DNA of 64,000 bases from Streptomyces cinnabarinus (lineage in GTDB: Bacteria; Actinomycetota; Actinomycetes; Streptomycetales; Streptomycetaceae): contig NZ_CP114413.1 in assembly GCF_027270315.1 (NCBI RefSeq), positions 6,200,001 through 6,264,000 of the forward strand, given 5' to 3'. Shown piece after piece: positions 8,973-18,392 of the stretch (its first letter is position 1; the number at the start of each line of letters is the position of its first letter). A model generated the notes under the pieces. That model was given only the letters and a program-made list of their open reading frames with translations, was not told where the DNA came from and ran no database searches. The position numbers and the translations under genes were made by a program.

Positions 8973-10097
8973 ATGACTGACACCCCGCAGCGCCCCCTTC
9001 GCGTACTCGCCGCCATGTCCGGCGGTGTGGACTCCGCCGTCGCCGCCGCCCGCGCCGCGGAAGCCGGCCACGACGTCACCGGTGTCCACCTGGCCCTCTC
9101 CGCGAACCCGCAGTCCTTCCGAACCGGCGCGCGGGGCTGTTGCACCATCGAGGACTCGCGCGACGCCCGCCGCGCCGCGGACGTCATCGGCATCCCCTTC
9201 TACGTCTGGGACCTCGCCGACCGCTTCCGCGAGGACGTGGTCGAGGACTTCATCGCCGAGTACGAGGCCGGCCGCACCCCGAACCCCTGCCTGCGCTGCA
9301 ACGAGAAGATCAAGTTCGCGGCGCTGCTGGACAAGGCGCTGGCCCTGGGCTTCGACGCGGTCTGCACCGGCCACTACGCCAAGGTCGTCACACTGGCCGA
9401 CGGCTCCCGTGAGCTGCACCGCGCCTCCGACATGGCCAAGGACCAGTCCTACGTCCTCGGAGTGCTGGACGAGCGGCAGCTCGCGCACGCGCTCTTCCCG
9501 CTCGGCGACACCGTGACGACGAAGGACGAGATCCGCGCGGAGGCCGAGGTCCGGGGGCTCGCGGTCGCGAAGAAGCCCGACTCCCACGACATCTGCTTCA
9601 TCGCCGACGGCGACACCCAGGGCTTCCTGGCCGGCCGGCTCGGCAAGGCCGAGGGCGACATCGTCGACGAGGCCGGCGCCAAGCTGGGCACCCACGAGGG
9701 CGCCTACGGCTTCACCATCGGCCAGCGCAAGGGCCTGCGCATCGGCACCCCGGCCGCCGACGGCAAGCCGCGCTACGTCCTCGACATCTCCCCGGTCGAC
9801 AACACCGTCACGGTCGGCCCGGCCGCCGCCCTCGACGTCACCGCCCTGCGCGCGATCAAGCCCCGCTGGTGCGGCACCGCCCCGACCGGCCCCGGCACCT
9901 ACACCGCCCAGCTCCGCGCCCACGGCGGCGAGACCGAGGTCACCGCCGAACTCGTCGACGGCACCCTGGAGGTCACCTTCACCGAGCCGGCCCGCGGCGT
10001 GGCCCCCGGCCAGGCGATCGTCCTGTACGACGACACGCGCGTGGTGGGCTCGGCGACGATCTCGACGACCACGCGCGCGACGGCGGACGTGGCCTGA
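8973..10097 (+). CDS. mnmA: tRNA-specific 2-thiouridylase MnmA
   Basis: Adds sulfur to U34 of Lys, Glu and Gln tRNAs using ATP and a persulfide donor, giving 2-thiouridine. The PP-loop is AMSGGVDSAVAAA near residue 10. The two catalytic cysteines are Cys106 (NPCLRCN) and Cys208 (HDICFIADGD). The length of 374 residues is normal for the family. ATG start with GAAG five bases upstream. The cysteine desulfurase just before it is the likely sulfur source. Confidence 0.96.
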   Translation: MTDTPQRPLRVLAAMSGGVDSAVAAARAAEAGHDVTGVHLALSANPQSFRTGARGCCTIEDSRDARRAADVIGIPFYVWDLADRFREDVVEDFIAEYEAGRTPNPCLRCNEKIKFAALLDKALALGFDAVCTGHYAKVVTLADGSRELHRASDMAKDQSYVLGVLDERQLAHALFPLGDTVTTKDEIRAEAEVRGLAVAKKPDSHDICFIADGDTQGFLAGRLGKAEGDIVDEAGAKLGTHEGAYGFTIGQRKGLRIGTPAADGKPRYVLDISPVDNTVTVGPAAALDVTALRAIKPRWCGTAPTGPGTYTAQLRAHGGETEVTAELVDGTLEVTFTEPARGVAPGQAIVLYDDTRVVGSATISTTTRATADVA

Positions 10098-10113
10098 GCG
10101 GTCCCGCGACCCG

Positions 10114-10896
10114 CTAGGCGCCGAAGAACTCCGCCAGCACCGGCCCGAGCACCTGAGGTTCCACCATGTGGGTCTGGCCCTCCAGGCTCCGGTACGCGCC
10201 CTGCGGCGCCGCCTCCGCGACGGCCTGCGCGGCCTCCCGCATCCACGCGGGGCTGGCGCCGCCCGCGACCGCCAGCACCGGCACCCGGATCGCCGTGAGA
10301 CGGGCTCGCGGCACCGCACAGTCGCCCATCACGGCCGCGTCGTACGCGAGGCTCGGGGCGACGGCCTCCATCCCGGCCCACATGGGGGCCTGGCGGGCGC
10401 CCTGGATCATCTCCTCGGCGAGCCCGGTGAGCCGCAGGAACAGCGCCACGGCGTCCCCGCGCCTGCCCTGCCCGAGCGCCTCACCGAGCCGCTCGGTGTA
10501 CTCGGCCCACGCCGCCCTGCCCCCTTCGTGCACGGCGAACGGCGTCTCGTACACCGCCACCTGACGCACCGGCAGCCCGCTCGCCGCCGCCTCCAGGGCC
10601 AGCGCGCCGCCCGAGGAGACCCCGCACAGCGCCGCCTCGCCGCCCACCGCCTCGATCAGCACCCCGAGATCCTCCACCTCACGGGCCACCTCGTACGGCG
10701 CCGTGTCGCCGCTCTCCCCACGGCCCCGGCGGTCGTACGTCACCACGGTGAACCGGCGCTCCGCGAGCAACTGCGCCAGCGGCGCGAGGGTCGCCCCCGT
10801 GGACATCGCGCCACTGACGAGGACGACAGCCGGGCCGTCACCGGTGCTCTCGTAGGCGAGGGAGGTGCCATCGCGCGAAACGCTCTTGAGTCCCAT
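10114..10896 (-). CDS. Alpha/beta hydrolase
   Basis: A 260-residue alpha/beta-fold hydrolase. The nucleophile elbow GVSSGG (about residue 95) holds the catalytic serine, and the oxyanion strand VVLVSGAM is near residue 25. The catalytic histidine is probably in QTHMVEP near the end. The substrate is unknown. It is convergent with mnmA, with 16 bases between stops. Confidence 0.85.
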   Translation of the reverse strand: MGLKSVSRDGTSLAYESTGDGPAVVLVSGAMSTGATLAPLAQLLAERRFTVVTYDRRGRGESGDTAPYEVAREVEDLGVLIEAVGGEAALCGVSSGGALALEAAASGLPVRQVAVYETPFAVHEGGRAAWAEYTERLGEALGQGRRGDAVALFLRLTGLAEEMIQGARQAPMWAGMEAVAPSLAYDAAVMGDCAVPRARLTAIRVPVLAVAGGASPAWMREAAQAVAEAAPQGAYRSLEGQTHMVEPQVLGPVLAEFFGA

Positions 10897-10932
10897 GCCC
10901 GACAGCCTGCCACCGGGAACGGGACTAATCGC

Positions 10933-11256
10933 TCACAACACTTCTACTTCGTAGAAGCACAGGTGGTCCTTGATCTCGGCGACGTCCGGCTTGGGCTCCG
11001 GGTATGTCCAGACCAGGTCCGGGGCGTCCGGCAGTGACCAGTAGGAGGCCGTGCCCTTGAAGGGGCAGTAGGTGTGGGTGTCGGAGGGGGTCAGGAGGTC
11101 CAGGCGTACGTCCTCGGCGGGGAGGTAGTAGCGCACCGGACAGCCGGTCTCCCGGAGCAGGAGCGGGCGGTCGCTCTCCGCGAGGACCTGGTCGCCGTGG
11201 ACGACCCGTACGCGCTGAGTGCCGTGCTCGATCGTGATCGTGTGTCCTTCAGCCAT
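10933..11256 (-). CDS. DUF427 domain-containing protein
   Basis: A 107-residue cytoplasmic protein of the DUF427 family (VRVVHGDQVLAESDRPLLLRE, then YYLPAEDV and HTYCPFKGTASYW). The YCPFKG motif is the family hallmark. No function is established that I know of. I start at the ATG 1256 bases into this kilobase because extension of the frame upstream is antisense to neighbouring genes. Divergent from the LOG protein with 51 bases between them. Confidence 0.85.
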   Translation of the reverse strand: MAEGHTITIEHGTQRVRVVHGDQVLAESDRPLLLRETGCPVRYYLPAEDVRLDLLTPSDTHTYCPFKGTASYWSLPDAPDLVWTYPEPKPDVAEIKDHLCFYEVEVL

Positions 11257-11307
11257 GTTGGTAGGAGCGCTCTCCGGGCGCCGGTTCTTCCCGCGTACGG
11301 TGGCTCC

Positions 11308-11847
11308 ATGCGAATCTGCGTCTTCCTCTCCGCGGCCGATCTGGACGAGCGTTACACCCGCCCCGCGCGGGAGTTCGCGAACCTGCTGGGCAAGGGCGGT
11401 CACACGCTCGTGTGGGGCGGCTCCGACGTGGGGCTGATGAAGGTGGTCGCCGACGGGGTGCAGCAGGCGGGCGGGCGGCTGCTCGGCGTCTCGGTGGACT
11501 TCCTGGCCGCCAAGGCCCGCGCGGGCGCCGACGAGATGGTCGTCGCCAAGGACCTCGCCGAGCGCAAGCGGCTGCTGCTGGAGAAGGCCGACGCGGTGGT
11601 GGTCATGGTCGGCGGTACCGGCACGCTGGACGAGGCGACCGAGATCCTGGAGCTGAAGAAGCACGGCCACACCGACAAGCCGGTCGTCCTGCTGAACACG
11701 GCGGGCTTCTACGACGGCCTGAAGGAGCAGTTCCGGCGGATGGAGGACGAGGGCTTCCTGCCCCGACCCCTGACCGACCTGGTGTTCTTCGCGGAGGAGC
11801 CGGTGGGGGCGCTGGCGTATCTGGAGGAGAGCCACGGCGTGGAGTGA
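11308..11847 (+). CDS. LOG family protein (cytokinin riboside phosphate phosphoribohydrolase-like)
   Basis: A 179-residue Rossmann-like protein of the LOG/TIGR00730 family, whose characterised members release free base from cytokinin or purine nucleoside 5'-monophosphates. The family motif appears as GGTGTLDE near residue 110; the usual PGGxGTxxE has Val in place of Pro. The second signature is AERKRLL (about residue 87). ATG start shortly after the divergent DUF427 promoter. The substrate is unverified. Confidence 0.85.
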   Translation: MRICVFLSAADLDERYTRPAREFANLLGKGGHTLVWGGSDVGLMKVVADGVQQAGGRLLGVSVDFLAAKARAGADEMVVAKDLAERKRLLLEKADAVVVMVGGTGTLDEATEILELKKHGHTDKPVVLLNTAGFYDGLKEQFRRMEDEGFLPRPLTDLVFFAEEPVGALAYLEESHGVE

Positions 11848-11874
11848 CGATGCCCAGGTGGGACGATGGCGCAC

Positions 11875-12564
11875 ATGGCTACTCATGTGATCACCGGGGC
11901 CGGTTCCGGAATCGGCGCGGCCGTGGCGCGGCGGCTGCACGCGCGCGGGGACGAACTCGTGCTGCACGCGCGCGACGCGGGGCGCGCGAAGGAGCTGGCG
12001 GCGACGTTCCCCGGGGCCCGGACGCTGGTCGGGGACCTGTCGGACCCCGACAAGCTGTCCTGGGCGTTCTCGCACCAGTCCCTGCCGGACCGGGTGGACT
12101 CGCTGCTGCACATCGCGGGTGTGGTGGACCTCGGGCGGGTCGGTGACCTGACCCCGAAGACCTGGCGGCACCAGCTCAACGTCAACCTCATCTCGCCCGC
12201 CGAGCTGACCCGCCACTTCCTGCCGCAGCTGCGGGCCACCCACGGCCACGTGATCTTCGTCAACTCCGGCGCGGGCCTGAACGCCCACGCCGACTGGTCC
12301 GCCTACGCCGCCTCCAAGCACGGCCTGAAGGCCCTGGCGGACTCCCTGCGCCACGAGGAGCACGGCCACGGCGTCCGGGTCACCTCGGTCTACCCCGGCC
12401 GTACGGCGAGCCCCATGCAGGCGAAGGTCCACCAGCAGGAGGGCAAGACGTACGACGAGTCCCAGTGGATCGACCCGGAATCGGTGGCCACCACCATCCT
12501 CACGGCCCTGGACCTCCCCAGGGACGCGGAGATCAACGACGTGACGGTCCGCCCGGGCCGCTGA
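11875..12564 (+). CDS. Short-chain dehydrogenase/reductase
   Basis: A 229-residue classical SDR. The NAD(P) motif is TGAGSGIG near the N-terminus (Arg and His following suggest NADPH) and the active site YAASKHG is near residue 145, with a catalytic Ser in VNSGAGL. The substrate is unknown. Two ATG codons in frame are possible (11866 and 11875); the second gives the normal family start and better spacing to AGGTGGG. It lies 27 bases after the LOG gene and may be in the same transcript. Confidence 0.9.
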   Translation: MATHVITGAGSGIGAAVARRLHARGDELVLHARDAGRAKELAATFPGARTLVGDLSDPDKLSWAFSHQSLPDRVDSLLHIAGVVDLGRVGDLTPKTWRHQLNVNLISPAELTRHFLPQLRATHGHVIFVNSGAGLNAHADWSAYAASKHGLKALADSLRHEEHGHGVRVTSVYPGRTASPMQAKVHQQEGKTYDESQWIDPESVATTILTALDLPRDAEINDVTVRPGR

Positions 12565-12598
12565 CTCCGGATTCGACGGGATACGTAGGCTTCCCCGC

Positions 12599-13600
12599 GT
12601 GAACGCACATTTCAGGTTTGCCTCCGCCACCGGCGTCGGGTCCATGCCCGGCACCGATGCCCGGGAGGCGGCCAAGACGGTCGTCGGGTCGTTCGAGGAC
12701 TTCCCGTTCCTGGCCGAGCAGCCCGCCCGCGGGCCCGGCGCCGACATGATCGGACGGACCGCGGGGATGCTCGTCGAGCTGTACGCGCGCGTCGAGCCCA
12801 GTGGCTGGCGGATCGGGGACCGGCCCGGGAGGGACACCCGGCGGGCCCGTTCCTGGCTCGGTGAGGACCTCGACGCGCTGGAGGAGTTCGTCCAGGGGTA
12901 CGAGGGACAGCTCAAGGTGCAGGCGGTCGGGCCGTGGACGCTCGCCGCCGCCCTTGAGCTGAGGAACGGCGAGGTCGCCCTCTCCGACCCCGGCGCCTGC
13001 CGCGACCTCACCGCCTCCCTGGCCGAGGGTCTGCGGCTGCACCTCGCGGAACTGCGCCGCCGGATCCCCGGCGCCCAGCTCGTCCTCCAACTCGACGAGC
13101 CGTCCCTCACCGCCGTCCTCCGGGGGCAGGTGAAGTCCGCCAGCGGGTACCGCACGCACCGGGCCGTGGACCGCCAGGTCGTGGAGTCCGCACTCCGCGA
13201 CGTCATCGGGGTTCACGCCGACAACCCCGTCGTGGTGCACTCGTGCGCACCGGACGTCCCCTTCGCCCTGCTGCGCCGAGCGGGCGCGGCAGCGATCTCG
13301 TTCGACTTCACTCTCCTCACCGAGCGTGACGACGACACGATCGGCGAGGCGGTCGAGGCGGGCACCCGGCTGTTCGCGGGTGTCGTCCCCGGCACGGACG
13401 GCCCATTGTCAGACCCTGCCGGTAGCGTCATGGGTGTCAGGACGCTGTGGCGCAGGCTGGGGCTGCGACCGGGGCTTCTCGCGGAGTCCGTCACGCTCAC
13501 TCCGGCGTGCGGTCTCGCGGGCGCTTCCCCCGCGTACGCCCGCAAGGCCCTCGCGCACTGTGTCCGGGCGGCGAGATCCCTCGCGGACAACCCAGAGTAA
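12599..13600 (+). CDS. Cobalamin-independent methionine synthase-like protein (MetE C-terminal family)
   Basis: A 333-residue TIM-barrel protein related to the C-terminal half of MetE and to archaeal-type methionine synthases. The N-terminus has ATGVGSMPG and a zinc-ligand candidate is in HSCAPDVP near residue 218. It lacks the N-terminal half of full-length MetE, so the methyl donor is probably not the usual methyltetrahydrofolate triglutamate. The gene sits 15 bases before ligA; a relative is also next to ligA in mycobacteria (recalled, not searched). GTG start. Confidence 0.82.
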   Translation: MNAHFRFASATGVGSMPGTDAREAAKTVVGSFEDFPFLAEQPARGPGADMIGRTAGMLVELYARVEPSGWRIGDRPGRDTRRARSWLGEDLDALEEFVQGYEGQLKVQAVGPWTLAAALELRNGEVALSDPGACRDLTASLAEGLRLHLAELRRRIPGAQLVLQLDEPSLTAVLRGQVKSASGYRTHRAVDRQVVESALRDVIGVHADNPVVVHSCAPDVPFALLRRAGAAAISFDFTLLTERDDDTIGEAVEAGTRLFAGVVPGTDGPLSDPAGSVMGVRTLWRRLGLRPGLLAESVTLTPACGLAGASPAYARKALAHCVRAARSLADNPE

Positions 13601-13615
13601 CGGGAGGACCACACG

Positions 13616-15808
13616 GTGGCCGGCGACAAGCAAGCGGAGACGACGGTGCCCGCCGAGGCGCGGGAGAAGCACGCCAAGCTCGCTGAGCAGATCGAGGAGC
13701 ACCGCTTCCGGTACTACGTGAAGGACGCCCCGGTCGTCAGCGACGCGGAGTTCGACAAGCTCCTGCGCGCGCTGGAGGCCCTGGAGGAGGAGTACTCGGA
13801 GCTGCGCACCCCGGACTCGCCGACCCAGAAGGTCGCGGGCGCGTACGAGACGGAGTTCACCGCCGTCCAGCACCGGCAGCGGATGCTCTCGCTGGACAAC
13901 GCCTTCGACGACCTGGAGCTCGCCGCCTGGGCCGAGCGCGTCCACAAGGACGTCGGCGCCTCCGTGTACCACTTCCTGTGCGAGCTGAAGGTCGACGGCC
14001 TCGCCGTGAACCTGACGTACGAGCGGGGACGGCTCACCCGTGCGGCGACCCGCGGCGACGGCCGTACCGGCGAGGACATCACGCCGAACGTGCGCACCAT
14101 CGCCGAGATCCCGGACCGGCTCAGCGGCGACGGCGTCCCGGACCTGGTGGAGATCCGCGGCGAGGTCTACTTCCCGATGGAGAAGTTCGAGGAGCTCAAC
14201 GCCCGCCTGGTCGCGGCCGGTGACAAGCCCTTCGCCAACCCGCGCAACGCCGCGGCCGGTTCGCTGCGCCAGAAGGACCCGCGGGTCACCGCCACCCGGC
14301 CGCTGCACATGGTCGTCCACGGCATCGGCGCCCTGGAGGGCTTCGAGGGCCTGACCCGCCTCTCCCAGGCGTACGACCTGCTCAAGACCTGGGGCCTGCC
14401 CACCTCCCGGCACAACAAGGTGGTCGGCGACCTCGACGGCGTCCGCGCGTTCATCGCGTACTACGGCGAGAACCGCCACTCCGTGGAGCACGAGATCGAC
14501 GGCGTCGTCGTCAAGCTCGACGAGATCCCGCTCCAGGGCCGCCTCGGCTCCACCTCCCGGGCTCCGCGCTGGGCCATCGCGTACAAGTACGCGCCGGAGG
14601 AGGTCAACACCAAGCTGGTCAACATCCGGGTGGGCGTGGGCCGTACGGGCCGGGTCACGCCGTACGCCCAGGTCGAGCCGGTGACGGTGGCCGGTTCCGA
14701 GGTCGAGTTCGCCACCCTGCACAACCAGGACGTGGTCAAGGCCAAGGGCGTCCTGATCGGCGACACCGTGGTGCTGCGCAAGGCCGGTGACGTCATCCCG
14801 GAGATCCTCGGTCCGGTCGCCGACCTGCGCGACGGCAGCGAGCGCGAGTTCGTGATGCCGGCCGAGTGCCCCGAGTGCGGTACGGCACTGCGGCCCATGA
14901 AGGAGGGCGACGTCGACCTGCGCTGCCCGAACGCGCGGAGCTGCCCGGCGCAGTTGCGGGAGCGCCTGTTCTACCTCGCGGGCCGCAAGTCGCTGGACAT
15001 CGAGCACTTCGGCTACGTCGCCGCCGCGGCCCTCACCAAGCCGCTGGAGCCGTCGGAGCCGCCGCTGGTCGACGAGGGCGACCTGTTCGACCTCACCATC
15101 GAGCGGCTGCTGCCCATCAAGGCGTACGTCCTGGACCAGGACAGCGGTCTGCCCAAGCGGGACCCGAAGAGCGGCGAGGAGAAGGTCGCCATGGTCTTCG
15201 CCAACCAGCAGGGCGAGGCGAAGAAGAACGCGCTTGCCATGCTGGAGAACATCCAAGCGGCCAAGGAACGCCCCCTCGCCCGGGTGCTCACGGGCCTGTC
15301 GATCCGTCATGTGGGACCGGTCGCCGCCGAGGCGCTGGCCCGCGAATTCCGCTCGATCGAGCGGATCGAGCAGGCCAGTGAGGAGGAGCTGGCCGCCACC
15401 GACGGCGTCGGCGGGATCATCGCGGCCTCGCTGAAGGAGTGGTTCGCCGAGGAGTGGCACCAGGAGATCCTCCGCAAGTGGCGGGCGGCCGGCGTGCGCA
15501 TGGAGGAGGAGGGCTCCGGCGAGGACGAGGGGCCACGCCCGCTGGAGGGCCTGACCGTGGTCGTGACCGGCACTCTGGAGCGTTTCACCCGGGACGGCGC
15601 CAAGGAGGAGCTCCAGACCCGGGGAGCCAAGGTGACCGGTTCGGTTTCGAAGAAGACGTCATTCGTCGTCGTGGGTGACAATCCTGGTTCGAAGTACGAC
15701 AAGGCGATGCAGCTGAAGGTGCCGGTTCTGAACGAGGACGGCTTCAGAGTCCTGCTGGAACAGGGCCCCGAGGCGGCGGCCGAAGTCGCGCTTCCGACCG
15801 AGGAGTAG
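13616..15808 (+). CDS. ligA: NAD-dependent DNA ligase LigA
   Basis: Seals nicks in DNA using NAD+ during replication and repair. The adenylation motif KVDG has the catalytic Lys125. The OB fold is in the middle, then the zinc finger (Cys418, Cys421 and two further Cys before residue 445), helix-hairpin-helix repeats and a BRCT domain from about residue 640. At 730 residues it is longer than many LigA proteins because of an insert after the zinc finger containing DLFDLTIERLL. GTG start with a good GGGAGG site eight bases before it. Confidence 0.97.
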   Translation: MAGDKQAETTVPAEAREKHAKLAEQIEEHRFRYYVKDAPVVSDAEFDKLLRALEALEEEYSELRTPDSPTQKVAGAYETEFTAVQHRQRMLSLDNAFDDLELAAWAERVHKDVGASVYHFLCELKVDGLAVNLTYERGRLTRAATRGDGRTGEDITPNVRTIAEIPDRLSGDGVPDLVEIRGEVYFPMEKFEELNARLVAAGDKPFANPRNAAAGSLRQKDPRVTATRPLHMVVHGIGALEGFEGLTRLSQAYDLLKTWGLPTSRHNKVVGDLDGVRAFIAYYGENRHSVEHEIDGVVVKLDEIPLQGRLGSTSRAPRWAIAYKYAPEEVNTKLVNIRVGVGRTGRVTPYAQVEPVTVAGSEVEFATLHNQDVVKAKGVLIGDTVVLRKAGDVIPEILGPVADLRDGSEREFVMPAECPECGTALRPMKEGDVDLRCPNARSCPAQLRERLFYLAGRKSLDIEHFGYVAAAALTKPLEPSEPPLVDEGDLFDLTIERLLPIKAYVLDQDSGLPKRDPKSGEEKVAMVFANQQGEAKKNALAMLENIQAAKERPLARVLTGLSIRHVGPVAAEALAREFRSIERIEQASEEELAATDGVGGIIAASLKEWFAEEWHQEILRKWRAAGVRMEEEGSGEDEGPRPLEGLTVVVTGTLERFTRDGAKEELQTRGAKVTGSVSKKTSFVVVGDNPGSKYDKAMQLKVPVLNEDGFRVLLEQGPEAAAEVALPTEE

Positions 15809-15826
15809 GCGGCGGTAGCGGTTGAA

Positions 15827-15866
15827 GGCCACCCGATCGGCGCATACCAGATGCATACGGGTGGCT
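15827..15866 (+). terminator. Possible terminator hairpin after ligA
   Basis: GCCACCCG and its complement CGGGTGGC, separated by 22 bases, follow the ligA stop. The loop is long and there is no U-run, so this is a weak call. The rest of the 269-base gap before the next gene holds a plausible promoter with TACTGT near 15932 and no ORF I can support. Confidence 0.4.
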
Positions 15867-16077
15867 GGGGCGCATTCGGGCAACCGTCGACGACCGCTGC
15901 CCGCGGAAGCCTTCTGCGGCCTACTGTTGAGATGTGCGCCTGCCGTGCCCAACTGCGGTTGGGGCATTCCCTTGCTCTTGATGAGCCGGGGGAAGGGTTT
16001 TCCAACGCGGTGCCGCCCGGGGATGTCGGGCAGCGGACCGCGTGGCGTGGGCACCGCCGGCTGTGAGAGGGACGGGA

Positions 16078-18327
16078 ATGGAACCGACCGAGAGCGCCGC
16101 CCCGGAGTCACGGCTGCGCCTGCGCCGGTTCACCGGCGCCTGGCGGACCGGCCGCTGGTCCGGGTGGGTCGCCGGGCGCCCGGGACCGGCCGGGCGGGTC
16201 CCCGGAACGCTCACCGCGGCGGACGGCCGCGGCGCCGCACAGCTCACCGTCGAGCCCGTCCCCGGACTGCCCGGGAGCGAGCCCGAACGGCATCTGTCCT
16301 GGCCCGCGCTGCCCGCGGCCGTCGTCGCGGCGGCCGGCTTCGTGCTCGGCGCCGGCTTCTACCGCGCCTTCACCGGCGACCACGCCCTCTTCCCGTCCGG
16401 CACCGTCGGCTGGTCGCTGGCCCTGCTCACCGGCATCATCGTCGGCCATCTCGTCGCCCTCGGCCGCGCCCGCTGGTGGGGCGGCACCGGCTCCGGCGCC
16501 GCCCTCACCCTCGCCGTCCTGATGCTCTACGGCTGGGTGCCCGCCGGAATGGTCAGCCTCACCGTCGTCGTCCTGGTCGGGATAGCCCGGCGCCACCGCT
16601 GGCGGCAGGGCGTCCTGCACGGCTCGGTGGACATCCTCGGCATCGCCGCCGGCGCCCTGGTGCTCGCCGCCTTCGGCCGGGTGCCCTCGGTCGAGGCCCC
16701 CTGGAACCCCGAGACCTGGACCTTCTACACCGCCCCCGAGGTGGTGCTGGTCGCCGCCGCCTACCTCCTCGTCAGCCGCACCCTGCTCTGGTACCTGCAC
16801 GCCCCGCGCCACAAGGGCCTGCCCACCGTCGCCCGCACCGCCCTGGTCAGACAGGGCCTCGTCGCGGTCGCCCTGCTCGGCATCGCCCCGCTGGTCTGCG
16901 TCGTCGCCATGGCCAAGCCGGTGCTGCTTCCGCTGTTCTCCATCCCGCTGATCGCCCTCGACTCCACCCTGTGGATAGCCAGGGCCCGCGCCGAGGAGCA
17001 GCTGCGCGACCCGCTGACCGGGCTGCCCAACCGGCAGTGGCTGCTGGAGCGGATCTGGACCGCGCTCGACGACGCCGAGCGGATCGGTGCCCGGTCCGCA
17101 CTGATGCTGATCGACCTGGACCGATTCCGATCGGTCAATGACACCCTGGGGCATCTCGCCGGGGACCGGCTGCTGCTCCAGATAGCCGACCGGCTGCGGC
17201 TCGCCCTGCCGCGCGGGGCCGAGGCCGCCCGCCTGGGTGGTGACGAGTTCGCCGTCTTACTGCCGGTCGCCGACTCCACGACCTCCGCGACCCGCGTCGC
17301 CCGCAGTCTGGTCGCCGACCTCAGCTCCCCGCTCGACCTCGACGGACTCACCCTGGTCCTGGAGGCCAGCGCGGGAGTCGCCGTCTTCCCCGACCACGCC
17401 CTGGACGCCGAGGGCCTGCTGCGCCGCGCCGACGTGGCGATGTACCAGGCCAAGCGGGACCGCACCGGCGTGGAGGTGTACGAGTCCAAGCGGGACTCCA
17501 ACACCCCGGACCGCCTCGGGCTCCTCGGCGATCTGCGCCGGGCGCTGGACGCGCACGAGGTGCAGCTGCACTACCAGCCCAAGGTCCGCTTCGACGGCCA
17601 GGTGGCCGGTCTGGAGGCGCTGGTTCGCTGGGTGCACCCGGAGCGCGGGAAGGTGCCGCCGGACGAGTTCATAGCCATCGCCGAGTCCTCCGGGCTGATG
17701 CCCTATCTCACCGAGTACGTGCTGGAGACGGCGCTCGGCCAGGTCGCCAAGTGGCGGGCGCAGGGGCTGCACGTCCCGGTCGCCGTCAATGTCTCCCCGC
17801 GCGACGTCCACACCCCGGGCTTCGCCGGGTCCGTCGCCGCCCGGCTGGCCCGGCACGGCGTCCCGGCGGGAGCGCTCCAGCTGGAGATAACCGAGCACGT
17901 CCTGCTGGAGGACCCGCAGCGCGCCGCCGACACCCTCGCGGGCCTGACCGGACACGGCGTGAAGATGTCCCTGGACGACTTCGGCACCGGGTACTCCTCC
18001 CTCGTCCATCTGCGCCGACTGCCCGTCAGCGAGCTGAAGATCGACCGCTCCTTCGTCGCCCGGCTCGCCGTCGACACCGAGGACGCGGAGATCGTGCGCT
18101 GCACCGTCGACCTCGCGCATTCCCTCGGGCTGCTGGTCGTCGCCGAGGGCGTCGAGGACGACGAGACCTGGGAGCGGCTGCGCGACCTGGGCTGTGACGC
18201 CGTACAGGGCTGGCTGGTGGCGGCCGCGATGCCGCCCGAGGAGACCACGGCCTGGCTGCGGGCCCGGGGTTCACGCGGCTGGCAGCGGCCGCGCGCCGCG
18301 CTGCCCGCGGCGGCGACCGACGAGTAG
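16078..18327 (+). CDS. rmdB: Membrane GGDEF-EAL protein, RmdB-like c-di-GMP phosphodiesterase, with a TTA codon
   Basis: A 749-residue membrane protein that handles the second messenger cyclic di-GMP. The N-terminal 300 residues hold a basic leader and several transmembrane helices. The GGDEF motif is intact at residues 387-391. The EAL motif is intact (Glu513 in GLEALVRW), as are NVSPRDV, LEITEHV, the DDFG pair at 633-634 and KIDRSFV, so phosphodiesterase activity is expected. Leu394 is encoded by TTA (17257-17259), the only TTA in any gene of the window, so translation should depend on the bldA leucyl-tRNA. The name rests on the position between ligA and gatC and on memory of S. coelicolor RmdB. 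ATG start with GAGAGGG upstream. Confidence 0.85.
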   Translation: MEPTESAAPESRLRLRRFTGAWRTGRWSGWVAGRPGPAGRVPGTLTAADGRGAAQLTVEPVPGLPGSEPERHLSWPALPAAVVAAAGFVLGAGFYRAFTGDHALFPSGTVGWSLALLTGIIVGHLVALGRARWWGGTGSGAALTLAVLMLYGWVPAGMVSLTVVVLVGIARRHRWRQGVLHGSVDILGIAAGALVLAAFGRVPSVEAPWNPETWTFYTAPEVVLVAAAYLLVSRTLLWYLHAPRHKGLPTVARTALVRQGLVAVALLGIAPLVCVVAMAKPVLLPLFSIPLIALDSTLWIARARAEEQLRDPLTGLPNRQWLLERIWTALDDAERIGARSALMLIDLDRFRSVNDTLGHLAGDRLLLQIADRLRLALPRGAEAARLGGDEFAVLLPVADSTTSATRVARSLVADLSSPLDLDGLTLVLEASAGVAVFPDHALDAEGLLRRADVAMYQAKRDRTGVEVYESKRDSNTPDRLGLLGDLRRALDAHEVQLHYQPKVRFDGQVAGLEALVRWVHPERGKVPPDEFIAIAESSGLMPYLTEYVLETALGQVAKWRAQGLHVPVAVNVSPRDVHTPGFAGSVAARLARHGVPAGALQLEITEHVLLEDPQRAADTLAGLTGHGVKMSLDDFGTGYSSLVHLRRLPVSELKIDRSFVARLAVDTEDAEIVRCTVDLAHSLGLLVVAEGVEDDETWERLRDLGCDAVQGWLVAAAMPPEETTAWLRARGSRGWQRPRAALPAAATDE

Positions 18328-18392
18328 CGGCACCCCCAACGGACCGGCGGGGGGAAACCGTTTCACGGGCACGGCCCCCCGCCCCATAGGAT

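Noticed and set aside
8913..10319. Upstream extension of the amidase frame through mnmA
   Set aside because: The extension is antisense to mnmA and low complexity; the ATG at 8912 gives a normal signal-like N-terminus.
13409..15460. Long minus-strand open frame across ligA
   Set aside because: High-GC codon bias keeps the opposite strand open; the translation is Arg/Gly/Val-rich with no recognisable motif, while the plus strand encodes a complete LigA.
15809..16077. Small ORFs between ligA and the GGDEF-EAL gene
   Set aside because: None has a ribosome binding site and plausible composition; the stretch reads as terminator plus promoter.
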